Part shown: one piece after another, positions 10,642 to 22,159 of the stretch | Layout of the letters: every line of letters begins with the position of its first letter | Position numbering within the stretch: position 1 is the first letter of the stretch | Origin: Puccinellia tenuiflora | Taxonomy: Eukaryota > Streptophyta > Magnoliopsida > Poales > Poaceae | Assembly: GCA_012064385.1 (NCBI GenBank) | Contig: QRDG01000404.1 | Location: 226,856-290,855, forward strand | Direction of reading: 5' to 3' | DNA length: 64,000 bases | Program-made: the position numbers and the translations under genes | The notes under the pieces: generated by a model | The model's input: only the letters and a program-made list of their open reading frames with translations | What the model was told of the DNA's origin: nothing | The model's database searches: none

Positions 10642-10970
10642 TGTCAACACCTCTACGGCAAGCACCAGTAGCGAGAATGACATGGGCCTCACTGCGCAAC
10701 GCGTTCGGCCCAAGAGGCTTCACCAACCCAACTGGCGCCACGTCGGGCCCGAGTGGACGACGTGAGACGGACGACAGCTATTCCACCAACATGATAAAGG
10801 AAAGGAAATCTCACCAACCGGCGGCATCCTTGGGATCCGGCCAGGACGGCGGCGGCAGAGTTCATCTCTGATGTAATAGAATAGCTAATCGCTTCTCGGA
10901 AGCAAACCTGTACCTGATACTTTTGTGCAACTCGATCTAATATAGAGTGAGGTCCATCGAGAGCCTAACA
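10642..10970 (+). repeat. Gypsy LTR1 (329 bp)
   Basis: It begins TGTCAACACC, ends AGCCTAACA, and is followed by TCG and the PBS TGGTATCAGA (10974). It matches LTR2 with 7 substitutions and no indels by eye (about 2.1%). At the commonly used grass rate of 1.3e-8 per site per year, this is roughly 0.8 million years. Confidence 0.95.
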
Positions 10971-10973
10971 TCG

Positions 10974-10983
10974 TGGTATCAGA
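10974..10983 (+). other. Primer binding site, tRNA-iMet type
   Basis: TGGTATCAGA lies three bases after LTR1. The same sequence follows LTR2 at 16093-16102. Confidence 0.85.
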
Positions 10984-11062
10984 TTGCCTTCGATCCCCCA
11001 CCCACTCCACAATTCCGGAAACCCGGCGTTACACTTCAACTCACCGGCAACTCCTGGCCACC

Positions 11063-14000
11063 ATGGATCCCGCTCTGAAGGAATACCTGGATGCCATGCG
11101 CAAGGACACAGCCGCCCTGAAGGAATCGATCGATTCCAGCCGCGACGCCATGATGGAGAAGCAGGAGGCCATGGCGCGGCAGATCACGGCCCAATCGTCG
11201 CAATTGGCCGATCTGTGCGCGTGGAAGCCAGACCGTGAGGCCCGCTTCGCCAAACTGCAAGCGTTGGTCTCAAAATCTTCAATGCGCGCAACCATCTGCC
11301 GCAGCGTCGAGTGGATTGGGTGTTCTTCGTCGCGCCGCCAAGCCCTTTTTCCCACTGGACGAGGCGATCCATGGGCCCGATGGCCACAGCGTCGACAATA
11401 CTCCGGGGGTTCTCCGGTGGGGACGTCCGAGTCACCGCCGGCACCTCCGGTCACGGGTATGCTTTCCTTGCAACAGCCTATGGTTCCGATGCTCGATCCC
11501 CAACTTAGATCACATCAAGTCTTAGCGAGTTTAGGTTCTCGGGCACCCAATTTTCCTTTTCCACCATTCACCGGAGACAATCCTAACCTCTGGATTACTC
11601 TGGCGGAACAATACTTCGCCATGTTCGCCACTCATGAATCCTATTGGGTCTCTATGGCCATTCTGCATTTTTCCGGGGCAGCAGGAATTTGGCTTCAGTC
11701 AGTTAGGAAACAAATAGCTGCATTAGATTGGATCTCTTTCACGTCACTCCTGTGCACTCGTTTCGGACGAGATCGTCATCAGCTTCTCATTCGTCAGTTC
11801 TACTCCATTAAACAAACTTCTTCAGTAGCAGAGTATATAGAACGCTTTGATGTTTTAATGAATCACTTGGTTTCGTAATCGGAAACAACTCACCCATACT
11901 ATTTTCTTACTCGTTTTGTGGAGGGACTGCGATCGGATATACGATCGGTGGTGATGGTTCAACGCCCCACCGATTTGGACACAGCGTGTTCCCTGGCTCT
12001 GCTTCAACAGGAGGTGACAGAGGGTGAGTGCACATCTCCCTCAAGGCAAACAAAACATCGTTTCTTCAGAGTACCAGCCAGGTCGATACAGACTCAACGA
12101 GTGTCGCTGCCGGTTACACCAGCTGGGCGAGCAGTGGACAATCGTGGTCTTTACAGCGCACGCAGTAGCAGCGATGAGAGACTCAATGCTTTGCGCAAAT
12201 ACAGAAAAGCCAAGGGACTATGCTTCAAATGTGGTGAGCGATGGGGGCGTGAACACTCTTGTCCACAAACGGTTCAGTTACACATTGTGGAGGAGCTGGT
12301 AGCACTGTTTTCACAAGACGAACTGGCAGGCAGTGACAGCCCAGACAATAGTTCAGAAGAAATTGAAAATGCCTGTTCCATTTCCTTACATGCTCTTACA
12401 GGTTCTGTCACAGCGACATTGGGAGTCATTCAACTCCATGCGTTCATTGCCCAGCGCGAAGTCCTCATTTTGATCGACTCGGGAAGCTCTGCTTCATTCA
12501 TCACCACGCAGTTGGCTTCTCAGTTGCCCGGCTGCCAGTTGCTTGCAAGACCCTGTCATGTCAACGTTGCTGATGGGTCACAACACAGGTGTGATACCTT
12601 CATACCCAATTTCCAGTGGACAGCACAGGGACACCAATTTTCTTCAGACTTGAAAATCATTCCCTTGGGTGCATTTGACGTCATTCTGGGCATGGACTGG
12701 CTCGAGAAGCACAACCCAAACATCGACTGGGTGCACAAATTCTTAACAATCGATACTCCAGAAGGGCAGATCAAGCTTCAGGGTAATTGTAGTGAAGCAA
12801 CACAATGTGCGGCAATTTCAGCCCAGGAGCTGGCCACTGTGTGTCGTCAGGGTTCTGTAGCTCACTTGGTGCATGTTTACACTCTCAATGATACAGTCCA
12901 CACAGAAGAAGTAACACCCGTCGCGGTACAGGATCTGCTGTCTGAATTTACAGATGTCTTCGACGCACCTACAGATTTACCACCCAGGCGTGCCTGCGAC
13001 CACCGCATCCCTCTGATTCCAGGAGAACAACCAGTAAACATACGAGGGTACCGGCACAAACCAGAGCTTAAATCTAAAATTGAACGTCAAGTCGATGAAC
13101 TTCTCAAATCTGGGATGATTCAACGCAATACCAGCAATTTCTCATCACCCTGTATTTTGGTGAAAAAGAAGGATGGAACATGGCGCCTATGTGTGGACTA
13201 TCGTGCCCTCAATTCGATGACCGTTGTCAGCAAATATCCAGTGCCCGTGATAGACGAACTTCTGGATGAATTGAATGGTGCCTGTTGGTTTTCCAAGCTC
13301 GACCTGCGCCGGGTACCATCAGATCAGATTGGCGCCAGGAGATGGATTCAAAACAGCGTTCCAAACACATTCGGGACACTGGGAATATATAGTTATGCCG
13401 TTCGGATTGGCAGGCGCGCCAGCGACGTTTCTGGGCGCCATGAATGACACCTTGCAACCTCTATTACGGAAATGTGTCGTGGTTTTCTTCAATGATATAC
13501 TCGTCTACAGCCGCAGCTTGTCATACCACGTTTCTCACCTCTCTCAGGTTCTACAACTGCTGAGGCGTGATAATTGGCAGATAAAGAAATCCAAATGTTC
13601 TTTTGGGCAGCAGCAAATTGCTTACTTGGGGCACGTCATCGACACACGCGGGGTATCGCCAGATCCCGCGAAAGTTTGCAAAGTGCAACAGTGGCCAACA
13701 CCAGTTAATGCCAAGGACGTGCGCAACCTTTTGGGTTTCGTTGGCTACTATAGGAAATTGATCAAGCATTTTGGAATTATATATAGCCCGACCTCTGTTC
13801 AATTTGCTCAAGAAGAATGTTCCCTTTCACTGGACTAGTGAAACTGAAACATCATTTCTACTCTTGAAGCAGAGTTTGATAGCGGCACCGGTTCTGAAGT
13901 TACCTGACTTCGACAAGACCTTCGTCATCAACACAGATGCTTGCGACACAGGGTTGGGGGCAGTACTGCAACAAGAGGGCCATCCTATCGCTTACATGAG

Positions 14001-15752
14001 CAAACCGTTGGGGCCTCGAAACAGGGGACTCTCCACCTATGAGAACGAGTGCCTCGTGATTCTAATGGCAATCGAGCAATGGCGATCGTACCTGCAACAC
14101 AAGGAGTTCATTATTAGGACAGACCAGAAAAGCCTCGTGCATCTTGAGGAGCAGCGCCTAACCACAGTTTGGCAGCAAAAGGCTTTCACCAAATTACTGG
14201 GTCTGCAGTACAAAATCTGCTATCGCAAAGGTGTGGAAAATAGAGCAGCAGATGCACTGTCACGTCGCACCCACCCAGAGGAAGTGACCCTGCACACAGT
14301 CGTTGAAGTGCAGCCCGCGTGGCTCGAGGAAGTGAGAGCCAGTTATTCTGGTAATGCACACGCAACAAAATGGATTCAGAAACTGCAGCAGGGGCCAGAT
14401 CCAAAAAGGCGTTTCTCATGGCTTGACAACTTACTGTATTTCAGGCATCGCATCTGGCTGGGTGGGTCTGAAGAATTGCAGCAAAAGATCATGACGACTT
14501 TTCATTCCAGCACCGTTGGAGGACACTCAGGGTTCCCAGCAACGTATGCACGCATCCGCAAGGTGTTTGCGTGGCCCAAAATGAAAACACACACCAAAAT
14601 GTTCGTCCAATCTTGTATGATCTGCCAGCAAGCAAAACCAGAAAGAGTGAAGTACCCAGGCCTACTTGAACCTTTGCCTACACCGGCTGCAGCATAGCAA
14701 ATGGTCACAATGGACTTTGTCGAAGGACTCCCCATTTCAGGAAAAGCAAACTGTGTCATGGTAGTAGTGGACAAATACACACGATATGCACATTTTAGTC
14801 CACTACAACACCCGTTCTCGACAGAAAGTAGCAACAGCATACATCAACAACATCTTTAAACTACACAGCCTACCTCAGGTGATGATTTCAGACAGAGACC
14901 CCATATTCACTAGCAAATTTTGGCGGGAATTGTTCGATCAATTAGGCAGTGAATTGCGTATGAGCTCAGCATATCACCCTCAGACCGATGGGCAGTCCGA
15001 GCGAGTGAACCAGTGCCTGGAAATCTATTTGAGATGCTTCACTCACGCATGCCCGGGGGAGTGGAGCAGTTTCCTATCTCTGGCAGAGTTCTGGTACAAC
15101 TCAAGCTACCACTCTGCAATCAAGATGTCGCCGTTCGTAGCACTATATGGACATGAACCACGTCATTGTTGACTGAACTCCACACATACCTGCACAGCTC
15201 CTCTCCTCGAAGACTGGTTAGCCAAGCGTAAACAAATGCAGCAGGTGTTACATCACAACTTACATCATGCACGTCAGTACATGAAGAATCAGGCGGATAA
15301 AAAGAGAACAAAGCGAACTTTCACTCTTGGGGAGCTAGTGTTCATCAAACTTCAACCATACGTTCAATCATCAGTCCAACGCCGCACCAATGCCAAACTT
15401 GCTTTGAGGTATTTTGGGCCGTTCAACATCAAGAAATGCATCAATCCGGTGGCATATGAAGTTGACCTTCCTCCTGAGTCCAAGATCCATCATGTGTTCC
15501 ATGTATCCTAACTACGCAAAGTCCTCAAACCAGGTACACCTCAATCTACATCACTTCCTGTCATTACTGACGTGCTTCCAATCCCTGTCAAAGTGCTCGG
15601 GCATCGCTGGCATCAAACACCTTCTGGGCGACGGGAGCAAGTCCAGGTGCAGTGGTCACCTGACACTGACGAAGGTGACCTGGGAAGACAAGATCGAGAT
15701 GGTACACAAATACCCAGCAGCGTTGGCTTGGGGGCAAGCCAATACTCAAGGA
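11063..15752 (+). pseudogene. Gypsy gag-pol with chromodomain, inactivated (copy 1)
   Basis: The frame starts at ATG 11063 after a CCACC context. Gag runs to the zinc knuckle CFKCGERWGREHSC (about 12225-12266). Protease shows LIDSGSSASF (about 12472). RT starts near 13020 with CVDYRALN; the catalytic pair reads FFND where the family has FFDD (about 13487). RNase H (NTDACDTG, DADALSRR-like DALSRR) lies at about 13920-14265. Integrase has MVTMDFVEG, ISDRDPIFTS and DGQSERVN (about 14700-15010). A chromodomain-like tail includes VTWEDKIEMVHKYP (about 15675). Damage: in-frame stop at 11876-11878 (tyrosine codon in copy 2), frameshifts near 13310 and 13785, stop at 14695-14697, frameshift near 14800, stops near 15170 and 15509, frameshift near 15670. 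It cannot make a working polyprotein. Confidence 0.93.
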
Positions 15753-15760
15753 GGAGGGGA
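15749..15760 (+). other. Polypurine tract before LTR2
   Basis: AGGAGGAGGGGA lies immediately upstream of LTR2, as required for plus-strand priming. Confidence 0.85.
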
Positions 15761-16089
15761 TGTCAACACCTCTACGGCAAGCACCAGTAGCGAGAACGGC
15801 ATGGGCCTCACTGCGCAACGCGTTCGGCCCAAGAGGCTTCACCAACCCAACTGGCGCCACGTCGGGCCCAAGTGGACGACGTGAGACGGACGATAGCTAT
15901 TCCACCAACATGATAAAGGAAAGGAAATCTCACCAACCGGCGGCATCCTTGGGATCCGGCCAGGACGGCGGCGGCAGAGTTCATCTCTGATGTAATAGAA
16001 TAGCTAATCGCTTCTCGCAAGCAAACCTGAACCTGATACTTGTGTGCAACTCGATCTAATATAGAGTGAGGTCCATCGAGAGCCTAACA
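15761..16089 (+). repeat. Gypsy LTR2 (329 bp), shared middle LTR
   Basis: Same length and ends as LTR1. It serves as 3' LTR of copy 1 (PPT on its left) and 5' LTR of copy 2 (PBS and gag on its right). Confidence 0.95.
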
Positions 16090-16177
16090 TCGTGGTATCA
16101 GATTGCCTTCGATCCCCCACACCACAATTCCGGAGACCCGGCGTTACACTGCGATTCGCCGGCAGCTACTAGCCACC

Positions 16178-17397
16178 ATGTATCCAGCTCTGAAAGAGTA
16201 CCTGGATGCCATGCGCAAGGACACAGCCGCCCTGAAGGAATCAATCAATTCAAGCCGCGACGGCATGATGGAGAAGCAGGAAGCCATGGCGCGGCAGATC
16301 ACGGCCCAATCATCGCAACTGGACGATCTATGCGCGTGGAAGCCAGACCTTGAGGCCCGCTTCGCCAAACTGCAAGCGTTGGTCTCAAATCTTCAATGCG
16401 CGCAACCATCTGCCGCAGCGTCGAGTGGATTGGGCGTTCTTCATCGCGCCGCCAAGCCCTTTTTCCCACGGGACGAGGCGATCCTCGGGCCCGATGGCCA
16501 TGGCGTCGACAATACTCCGGGGGTTCTCCGGTGGGGACGTCCGAGTCACCGCCGGCACCTCCGGTCACGGGTATGCTTTCCTTGCAACAGCTTATGGTTC
16601 CGATGCTCGATCCCCAACTTAGATCACATCAAGTCTTAGCGAGTTTAGGTTCTCAGGCACCCAATTTTCCTTTTCCACCATTCACCGGAGACAATCCTAG
16701 CCTCTGGATTACTCTGGCGGAACAATACTTTGCCATGTTCGCCACTCATGAATCCTATTGGGTCTCTATGGCCATTCTGCATTTTTTCGGGGCAACAGGA
16801 ATTTGGCTTAAGTCAGTTAGGGAAAAAATAGCTGCATTAGATTGGATCTCTTTCACGTCACTCATGTGCACTCGTTTCGGACGAGATCGTCATCAGCTTC
16901 TCATTCGTCAGTTCTACTCCATTAAACAAACTTCTTCAGTAGCAGAGTATATAGAACGCTTTGATGTTTTAATGAATCACTTGGTTTCGTACTCGGAAAC
17001 AACTCACCCATACTTTTTTCTTACTCGTTTTGTGGAGGGACTGCGATCAGATATACGATCGGTGGTGATGGTTCAACGCCCCACCGATTTGGACACAGCG
17101 TGTTCCCTGGCTCTGCTTCAAGAGGAGGTGACAGAGGGTGAGTGCACATCTCCCTCAAGGAAAACAGAACATCGTTTCTTCAGAGTACCAGCCAGGTCGA
17201 TACAGACTCAACCAGTGTCGCTGCCGGTTACACCAGTTGGGCGAGCAGTGGACAATCGTGGTCTGGACAGCGCACGCAATAGCAGCGATGAGAGACTCAA
17301 TGCTTTGCGCAACTACAGAAAAGCCAAGGGACTATGTTTCAAATGTGGTGAGCGATGGGGGCGCGAACACTCTTGTCCACAAACGGTTCAGTTACAC
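16178..17397 (+). pseudogene. Gypsy gag, second tandem copy, truncated
   Basis: ATG 16178 opens a gag close to copy 1; about 15 differences in 545 bp were counted by eye over 11530-12065 vs 16640-17180. It keeps a tyrosine codon where copy 1 has a stop. It lacks one A present in copy 1 at about 11275 (CTCAAAATC vs CTCAAATC), so its N-terminal frame ends at 16637-16639 and the rest of gag is in another frame (16396-17433). It stops after the zinc knuckle (CFKCGERWGREHSC) in the sequence GGTTCAGTTACAC, where the filler begins. Confidence 0.9.
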
Positions 17398-17463
17398 GTC
17401 ACGATTGCTTTACTACTGTTGCTTTCTCTGTAATATAGAGTGAGGTCCATCGAGAGCCTAACT
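17398..17463 (+). repeat. Templated filler plus 33-bp third-LTR end
   Basis: 17393-17433 (41 nt) repeats the downstream genomic sequence 17472-17512 with one mismatch (17402 C vs 17481 T). 17431-17463 equals the last 33 bases of the LTR except that the final A is T. The junctions share TACAC with gag and TAA with the LTR. Confidence 0.92.
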
Positions 17464-17468
17464 CCAAG

Positions 17469-18152
17469 CAATACACGTCATGATTGCTTTACTACTGTTG
17501 CTTTCTCTGTAACAAGCTAGCTACACGTTTGTCGTGATTGCTTGGAAAGGGACGAAGCGATCGAGAGCCGCAAGGAAATCGTGCCATTGCATCCCACCAA
17601 CTTCAGATTATCAACAAATTAGTCCAACAGGACACCAAGCCGCCGCCAAACCAATACACTCAAGCTAGCTACAACGAATCTTGAATGATTCTCTACGTGT
17701 ACGATGCGTTCTACGGTTCTCAGCTACTACAAAGAATCTTCAATGATTTACGTACGTGTACGACCATGCCAATGATCGACCTTGTTCTACAGTTTTCTAT
17801 ATAATGATAGCGTCAGCAACACCAAGGACACACTCGCTGAATTGGGCGCCGGATGCGCTACGAGGCCACTCGGCGTCTGTGAACCAGGGACTCCGCGGTG
17901 CATTTCAGCCACATACCAAGAGTGGATCTTGGCATCAAGACCGCTGTGTCATCTTGACATCTCGGTGTTGGACAAGATTTAGGCCGGACGGGAGTTTTGG
18001 AGGTGCCGCTGCGATATATTTTCATGTCTAGCATCTCAACGGATATTTGGAGAGAGGGTCCTCTTAGCTCGGCCGGGCAGGTTTGGTGTGTAGCAATAGC
18101 TGTTAACCACCTTTTCTGGGGTGTACGACTAAGAGCCGATAACAATTGCTTA
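17469..18152. other. Intergenic stretch between Gypsy and CACTA insertions
   Basis: No gene recognised. The last three bases, TTA, are the left target duplication of the large CACTA element; the same locus resumes after 30507. Confidence 0.5.
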
Positions 18153-18612
18153 CACTAGTGCAAAACGGGGCACTAGCCCCAGTTCCAGAGGGACTCTAGT
18201 TCCGGTTGGGCAACCGGGACTAGCCAATCGGGACTAGAGACCCCCCCCTCTAGTCCTGGTTGTTTACGAATCGGGATTATATTAGAGGCCCTCCCACGTG
18301 GCCACGGACTAGCCCGCGGGCTGGATGGCTTTAGTCCCAGTCCATGTTACGGACCGGGACTAACTTAAGGCCCTTTTTTTTTTCCATTTTAGAATATTTT
18401 TCAGGGTTTGACCTTTAGGGGTTTCAGATGGTTTCGGAATCACGTTGATATGTCAAAAATGCGTTTTGGTAAATATATAAATTACATTACTACACTAAGA
18501 TCACATTGATGCATATATATAACACACATACAAATCAAGTATTACATAAAGATCACGTTTCCGTATAATAAGTACTCAATTACATGCATGAGATCATAGT
18601 ACATGAGATCAC

Positions 18613-21600
18613 TTATATATGTAGATAGTAGTGCTCTCCTTTTTCAGGTATGACCTCGTCAAGAAGAAATCCCACCAACTCCTCCGCAATTGCTTTTATA
18701 CGGTCATTTGGTAGGAGGGCGTTCCGCTTCCTTGCAACCTTTAAAAGAAGGAGAAAAACAATTATGAATGAAACTCCACACAATTGATGGTAACAAAAAA
18801 AATTGTGAATAATGTTTACTTAACTCTTTGTTTCTTAGATTATTGAATCTCTCAGTGGTCCTCATTTGAATGTACTCGCAAACGTAGTATCCACATAAGT
18901 GGGTCCCGGTTGGCTGTTCCAGACACCACTGTTCGAGAATAGAATTCAATCACATCAAGTTTGATAATGGTATTGAAACTACAATTAAAGAGATGCGTGG
19001 ATCTAGGTAGTATTACTTACCTTGTTCAGAGACCATATCAGCTTCAGTTGCCATTGACCGGGTTCTTCCTTGATGAACATTTCCCATACTCTACTCGACA
19101 AAGAAAATGAATAAAAGAGTTATTAATTACTTGATATCACGAAATGACTGAAAGAGGCCGATATAGTGTGATAAGAATTTAAATTACTCTTTCATGATAT
19201 CAAACAAGCTCTTGAATTCTTTAGGTCCTCTCCTTAATGAGTCGAAGACTTCAATTTCTCCCTCGTCATATCTAATGCACACGAGAATATAGTGGAAGCT
19301 GCACGTTTACATACGCAGTCATGCATAACTCATCAATTACACTTAAGATCGGGTGAGGAAAAATAGAATGTGTACAAGAAATTAGTAACACTTACTTGAA
19401 GTTGTAAGGAAGAAGTATTTCTTTTTTGTTACGGTGTCGCTTGAAGCACCGTAGCAATGCTTGCTTTACTTCCTCGGGTTCTTCTGTATGTTCACTTCAT
19501 GAACAACATTGGGGTCAATGAACCCAATGTCTTCCGGGGTTATTATTTTCCTTTTGTAGTCGAGCATCTTCTTTCTGCATAAATAGCGTACCAAAGATTA
19601 TAGAACGGGCTGAGCTATATAAAGACTTAAATTACAGAAATAAATCACTTACAGACAAAAGCAACTGAGGATAGCTTTATCGAGGGCTTTTCCATTGTAT
19701 AACTGAAAAAGTTCGCTAAAATCAACTTGCACACCGTATTCTTGGAAGAAGTGCTCCTTCTTAACTTTCGCCATGACACCGATTATACCTTTCTTTGCGG
19801 CTTTCATGTACCATTGATTCAACTGACGCATCCTTGTTGGTAGTAACTTGACCAGCTCAGGTCTGACCAAAGGCTTGCCGTGAACATATTCATATGCTAC
19901 CTCAGGTATGTGGACGTCTGTGTCGGGAAATACCTGAAGTGGGGGGACCGATTGTACAACCTGTTCTCCGAGCTGGGCTATTTGTTTCCCGCTTTTCCGC
20001 CTCTCCATCTCTGAGTTGTATGAAATGCCAATAGAGCGCTCATAGTCTAATGGCGGCTTTGGTGGAGGGTTGTATAAGCTCCTAATAGTGCGCTCTAATG
20101 CTATAGGATCTATTACTTGCTTAGGTGGGGGCTTTTTCGGTGCAAAATGGGCATCCACCTCGGCCTTCGAGATGGCACAATTTTCCTCGTAAGTCCTTTC
20201 GCAAGGTAACTTCTCAGGAGTCTTGACTTTTCGCTGCTTTTTCTGTCTCTGCTTAGGAGGCGAACCATTGAGCTTCCTCCTATTTAACCACTTAGTGGGC
20301 GGAGTCCGCTGGACTGGCGCTGGAGATGGAGATGGAGACGACTGGACTGGCGTAGCTGGAGATGGAGACGGACTCGCGCTGGGGTCCCTCTGGGGTAGGC
20401 CGGGTGGACTTAGAGGTGGTGGACTGCTACTCGGAGGAGTCGGTGGCCTTGGTGCCGAGCCTGGAAACACGATGTGTTTCTTGTTCCATAGAACTAAACC
20501 ATGCTTGACTTGTCCCAGTGTATTCTCATCGTCACCTCCAGGATAGTCAAGCTCAAGTGTCTCAAATCCCGGTATAATTTCATCCACCCCGACACGAGCA
20601 TAGCCAGCTGGAATCTGACCAAGATGGTAGCTTGCTCCAGGTTCATTTGGTAACGCAAAGCCGACCGCCACCTTGAAGGATATGTTCTTCATTAACATAT
20701 GAAGCTCACAATCTGTCTTCTCCGTGATATCATCCACGGGGTAGTGAGCCGGCCGTTGTAATGTGGCAGATGCTTCTAGCTGCGTGGAACCCACGCTGCT
20801 TCTCCGCTGATCTGGGACGACATCGACTTCTGGACATTGTATCCGCTGCTGATCAGATGCCCTCTGCTGACTGAGTGAGTCCAGTTGCTCCTGCTGCCGC
20901 CGCACCATGTGTTCCAATTCCGATAACCGGTCTGACTCCTTCTTCTTCTTTCTCCCACGGCTTCTATAACTGTCAGCGCACTCCGGAAACCCTTCCTTCA
21001 AGGTGACACCGCCGGGATAGCCTCGTAATCGTCCACAGTGTTCAGGATTCCCCAGTGCGAGTGTCAGCTCGTCGTTCTCTCTCTCGGGATGGTACTCTCC
21101 CTTTCGAACTTTATCTATTGCGTCTATAAGCAACGGAACGATTGTTTCAACCTTTTTCTTCCATTTTCCCTTTGCAACAATCAACCCCGTCTCTGGGTCC
21201 AACACTGCCCCATGCGCGAACAACCAAAACTTGGACCTCTCGGGCCAGTCCGCTGTCTGTGGAGTGATCCCTTTAGCAATCAGTTCTGCTTCAAAGGCTA
21301 ACCACTTAGGAATGGCAGTCTTGTAGCCACCTGTCCCCAACCTATGGTGGTATTCCTTCTTCCCAGCATTTATCCTATTTATGGCCGATCGGGCCATGGC
21401 GGTAGACGATTTCTTGTACGCCACGAATGCGGGCCAGGAATGTTTTAACTTCTCGAGTACTCCGGTGAAATTATCTGGATCTTCATTTTCAAACTTTGCC
21501 CATAATTTTTTCTTCCAGCTCTGGAATTGCGTGGCCATCTTCTTAAGAGTCCACTCCTTCACTTTCTCCTTCTTGCCTTCTGGCACGTTGAAATGTACCA

Positions 21601-22154
21601 TGAGCGTATCGTAAAGCAAATCTTTTGTATGATCGTGGACATAACTAGCTTCATCCTCGTCCGCGCCCTTCGGCTTATGCCAATCTGTAATGGTGATCGG
21701 GAGCATGTCCCTAACAATGACTCCAGCTTGATTTACAAATTTACGGCAGTTCGGTATGGGTGCCAGCGGTTCGCCACTATCAGCAACTTCCTCGATCGTT
21801 AACCTCGGTGCATCGCTGGGCATCCTTTTCGTCAGGCCTCGAGGAGCATGCTTTGCAGCTTTGGTCGATCCGGAGGGCTGAAAAAATGATTTGTTAACAC
21901 ATGCAATACAGATCAATTAATGCATATATATAGTGAATCAACACAGCCTTAATATATATATATATATATACCTCGACGGAGTTTGTCGTTAAGGTAACTT
22001 CGTCCTCAAACTGAAGTCCCTCACCGGAGTCGTTCAGAAATTGTGAGCTGAAATCATCTTCTCCTCCGAAATCATCTTCTCCACGGGCACTCGCATATAT
22101 TATTTGTTGTATTTCCTCTTCATTATTGTCGCCTCTGAAGGGAGGAGCGTCCAT
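18613..22154 (-). pseudogene. CACTA ORF1: plant-transposase-like N-terminus fused to Ulp1/C48 cysteine protease, 7 exons
   Basis: Exons read on the minus strand: 22154-21972, 21877-19653, 19574-19396, 19298-19188, 19090-19021, 18928-18824, 18738-18613. Phases agree throughout except for one missing base in exon 3. Exon 1 is acidic (MDAPPFRGDNNEEE). Exon 2 carries a Transposase_24/En-Spm-like region (WTLKKMATQFQSWKKKLW), a Pro/Ser-rich linker and a Lys-rich segment. Exons 4-6 carry the C48 protease: His in FHYILVCI, Asp in VFDSL, and Gln/Cys in EQPTGTHLCGYYVCE. Breaks: after VHEVN in exon 3 the frame shifts and meets TAA; the exon 6 donor reads GAG|TTAAGT instead of GAG|GTAAGT. Without these the gene would encode about 1,000 aa. 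C48 proteases cleave SUMO-like conjugates; a role in the element's own biology is inference. Confidence 0.85.
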
Positions 22155-22159
22155 AGCTC

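Larger units (their letters stand above)
10642..17463 (+). mobile_element. Chromovirus Gypsy insertion with three tandem LTR copies (LTR-internal-LTR-gag-LTR fragment)
   Basis: One insertion is bounded by CCAAG at 10637-10641 and 17464-17468. It contains LTR1 (10642-10970), a full-length internal domain, LTR2 (15761-16089), a second leader and gag (16090-17397), a 36-bp filler, and the last 33 bp of a third LTR (17431-17463). Each complete LTR is 329 bp, TGTCAACACC...CCTAACA. A PBS matching initiator tRNA-Met (TGGTATCAGA) follows both complete LTRs. The unit LTR1-LTR2 is 5,448 bp with a C-terminal chromodomain-like region, which suggests a Reina-type chromovirus. Confidence 0.93.

Noticed and set aside
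10996..11525. Short overlapping ORFs in both strands at the Gypsy gag start
   Set aside because: Shadows of the gag frame from ATG 11063.
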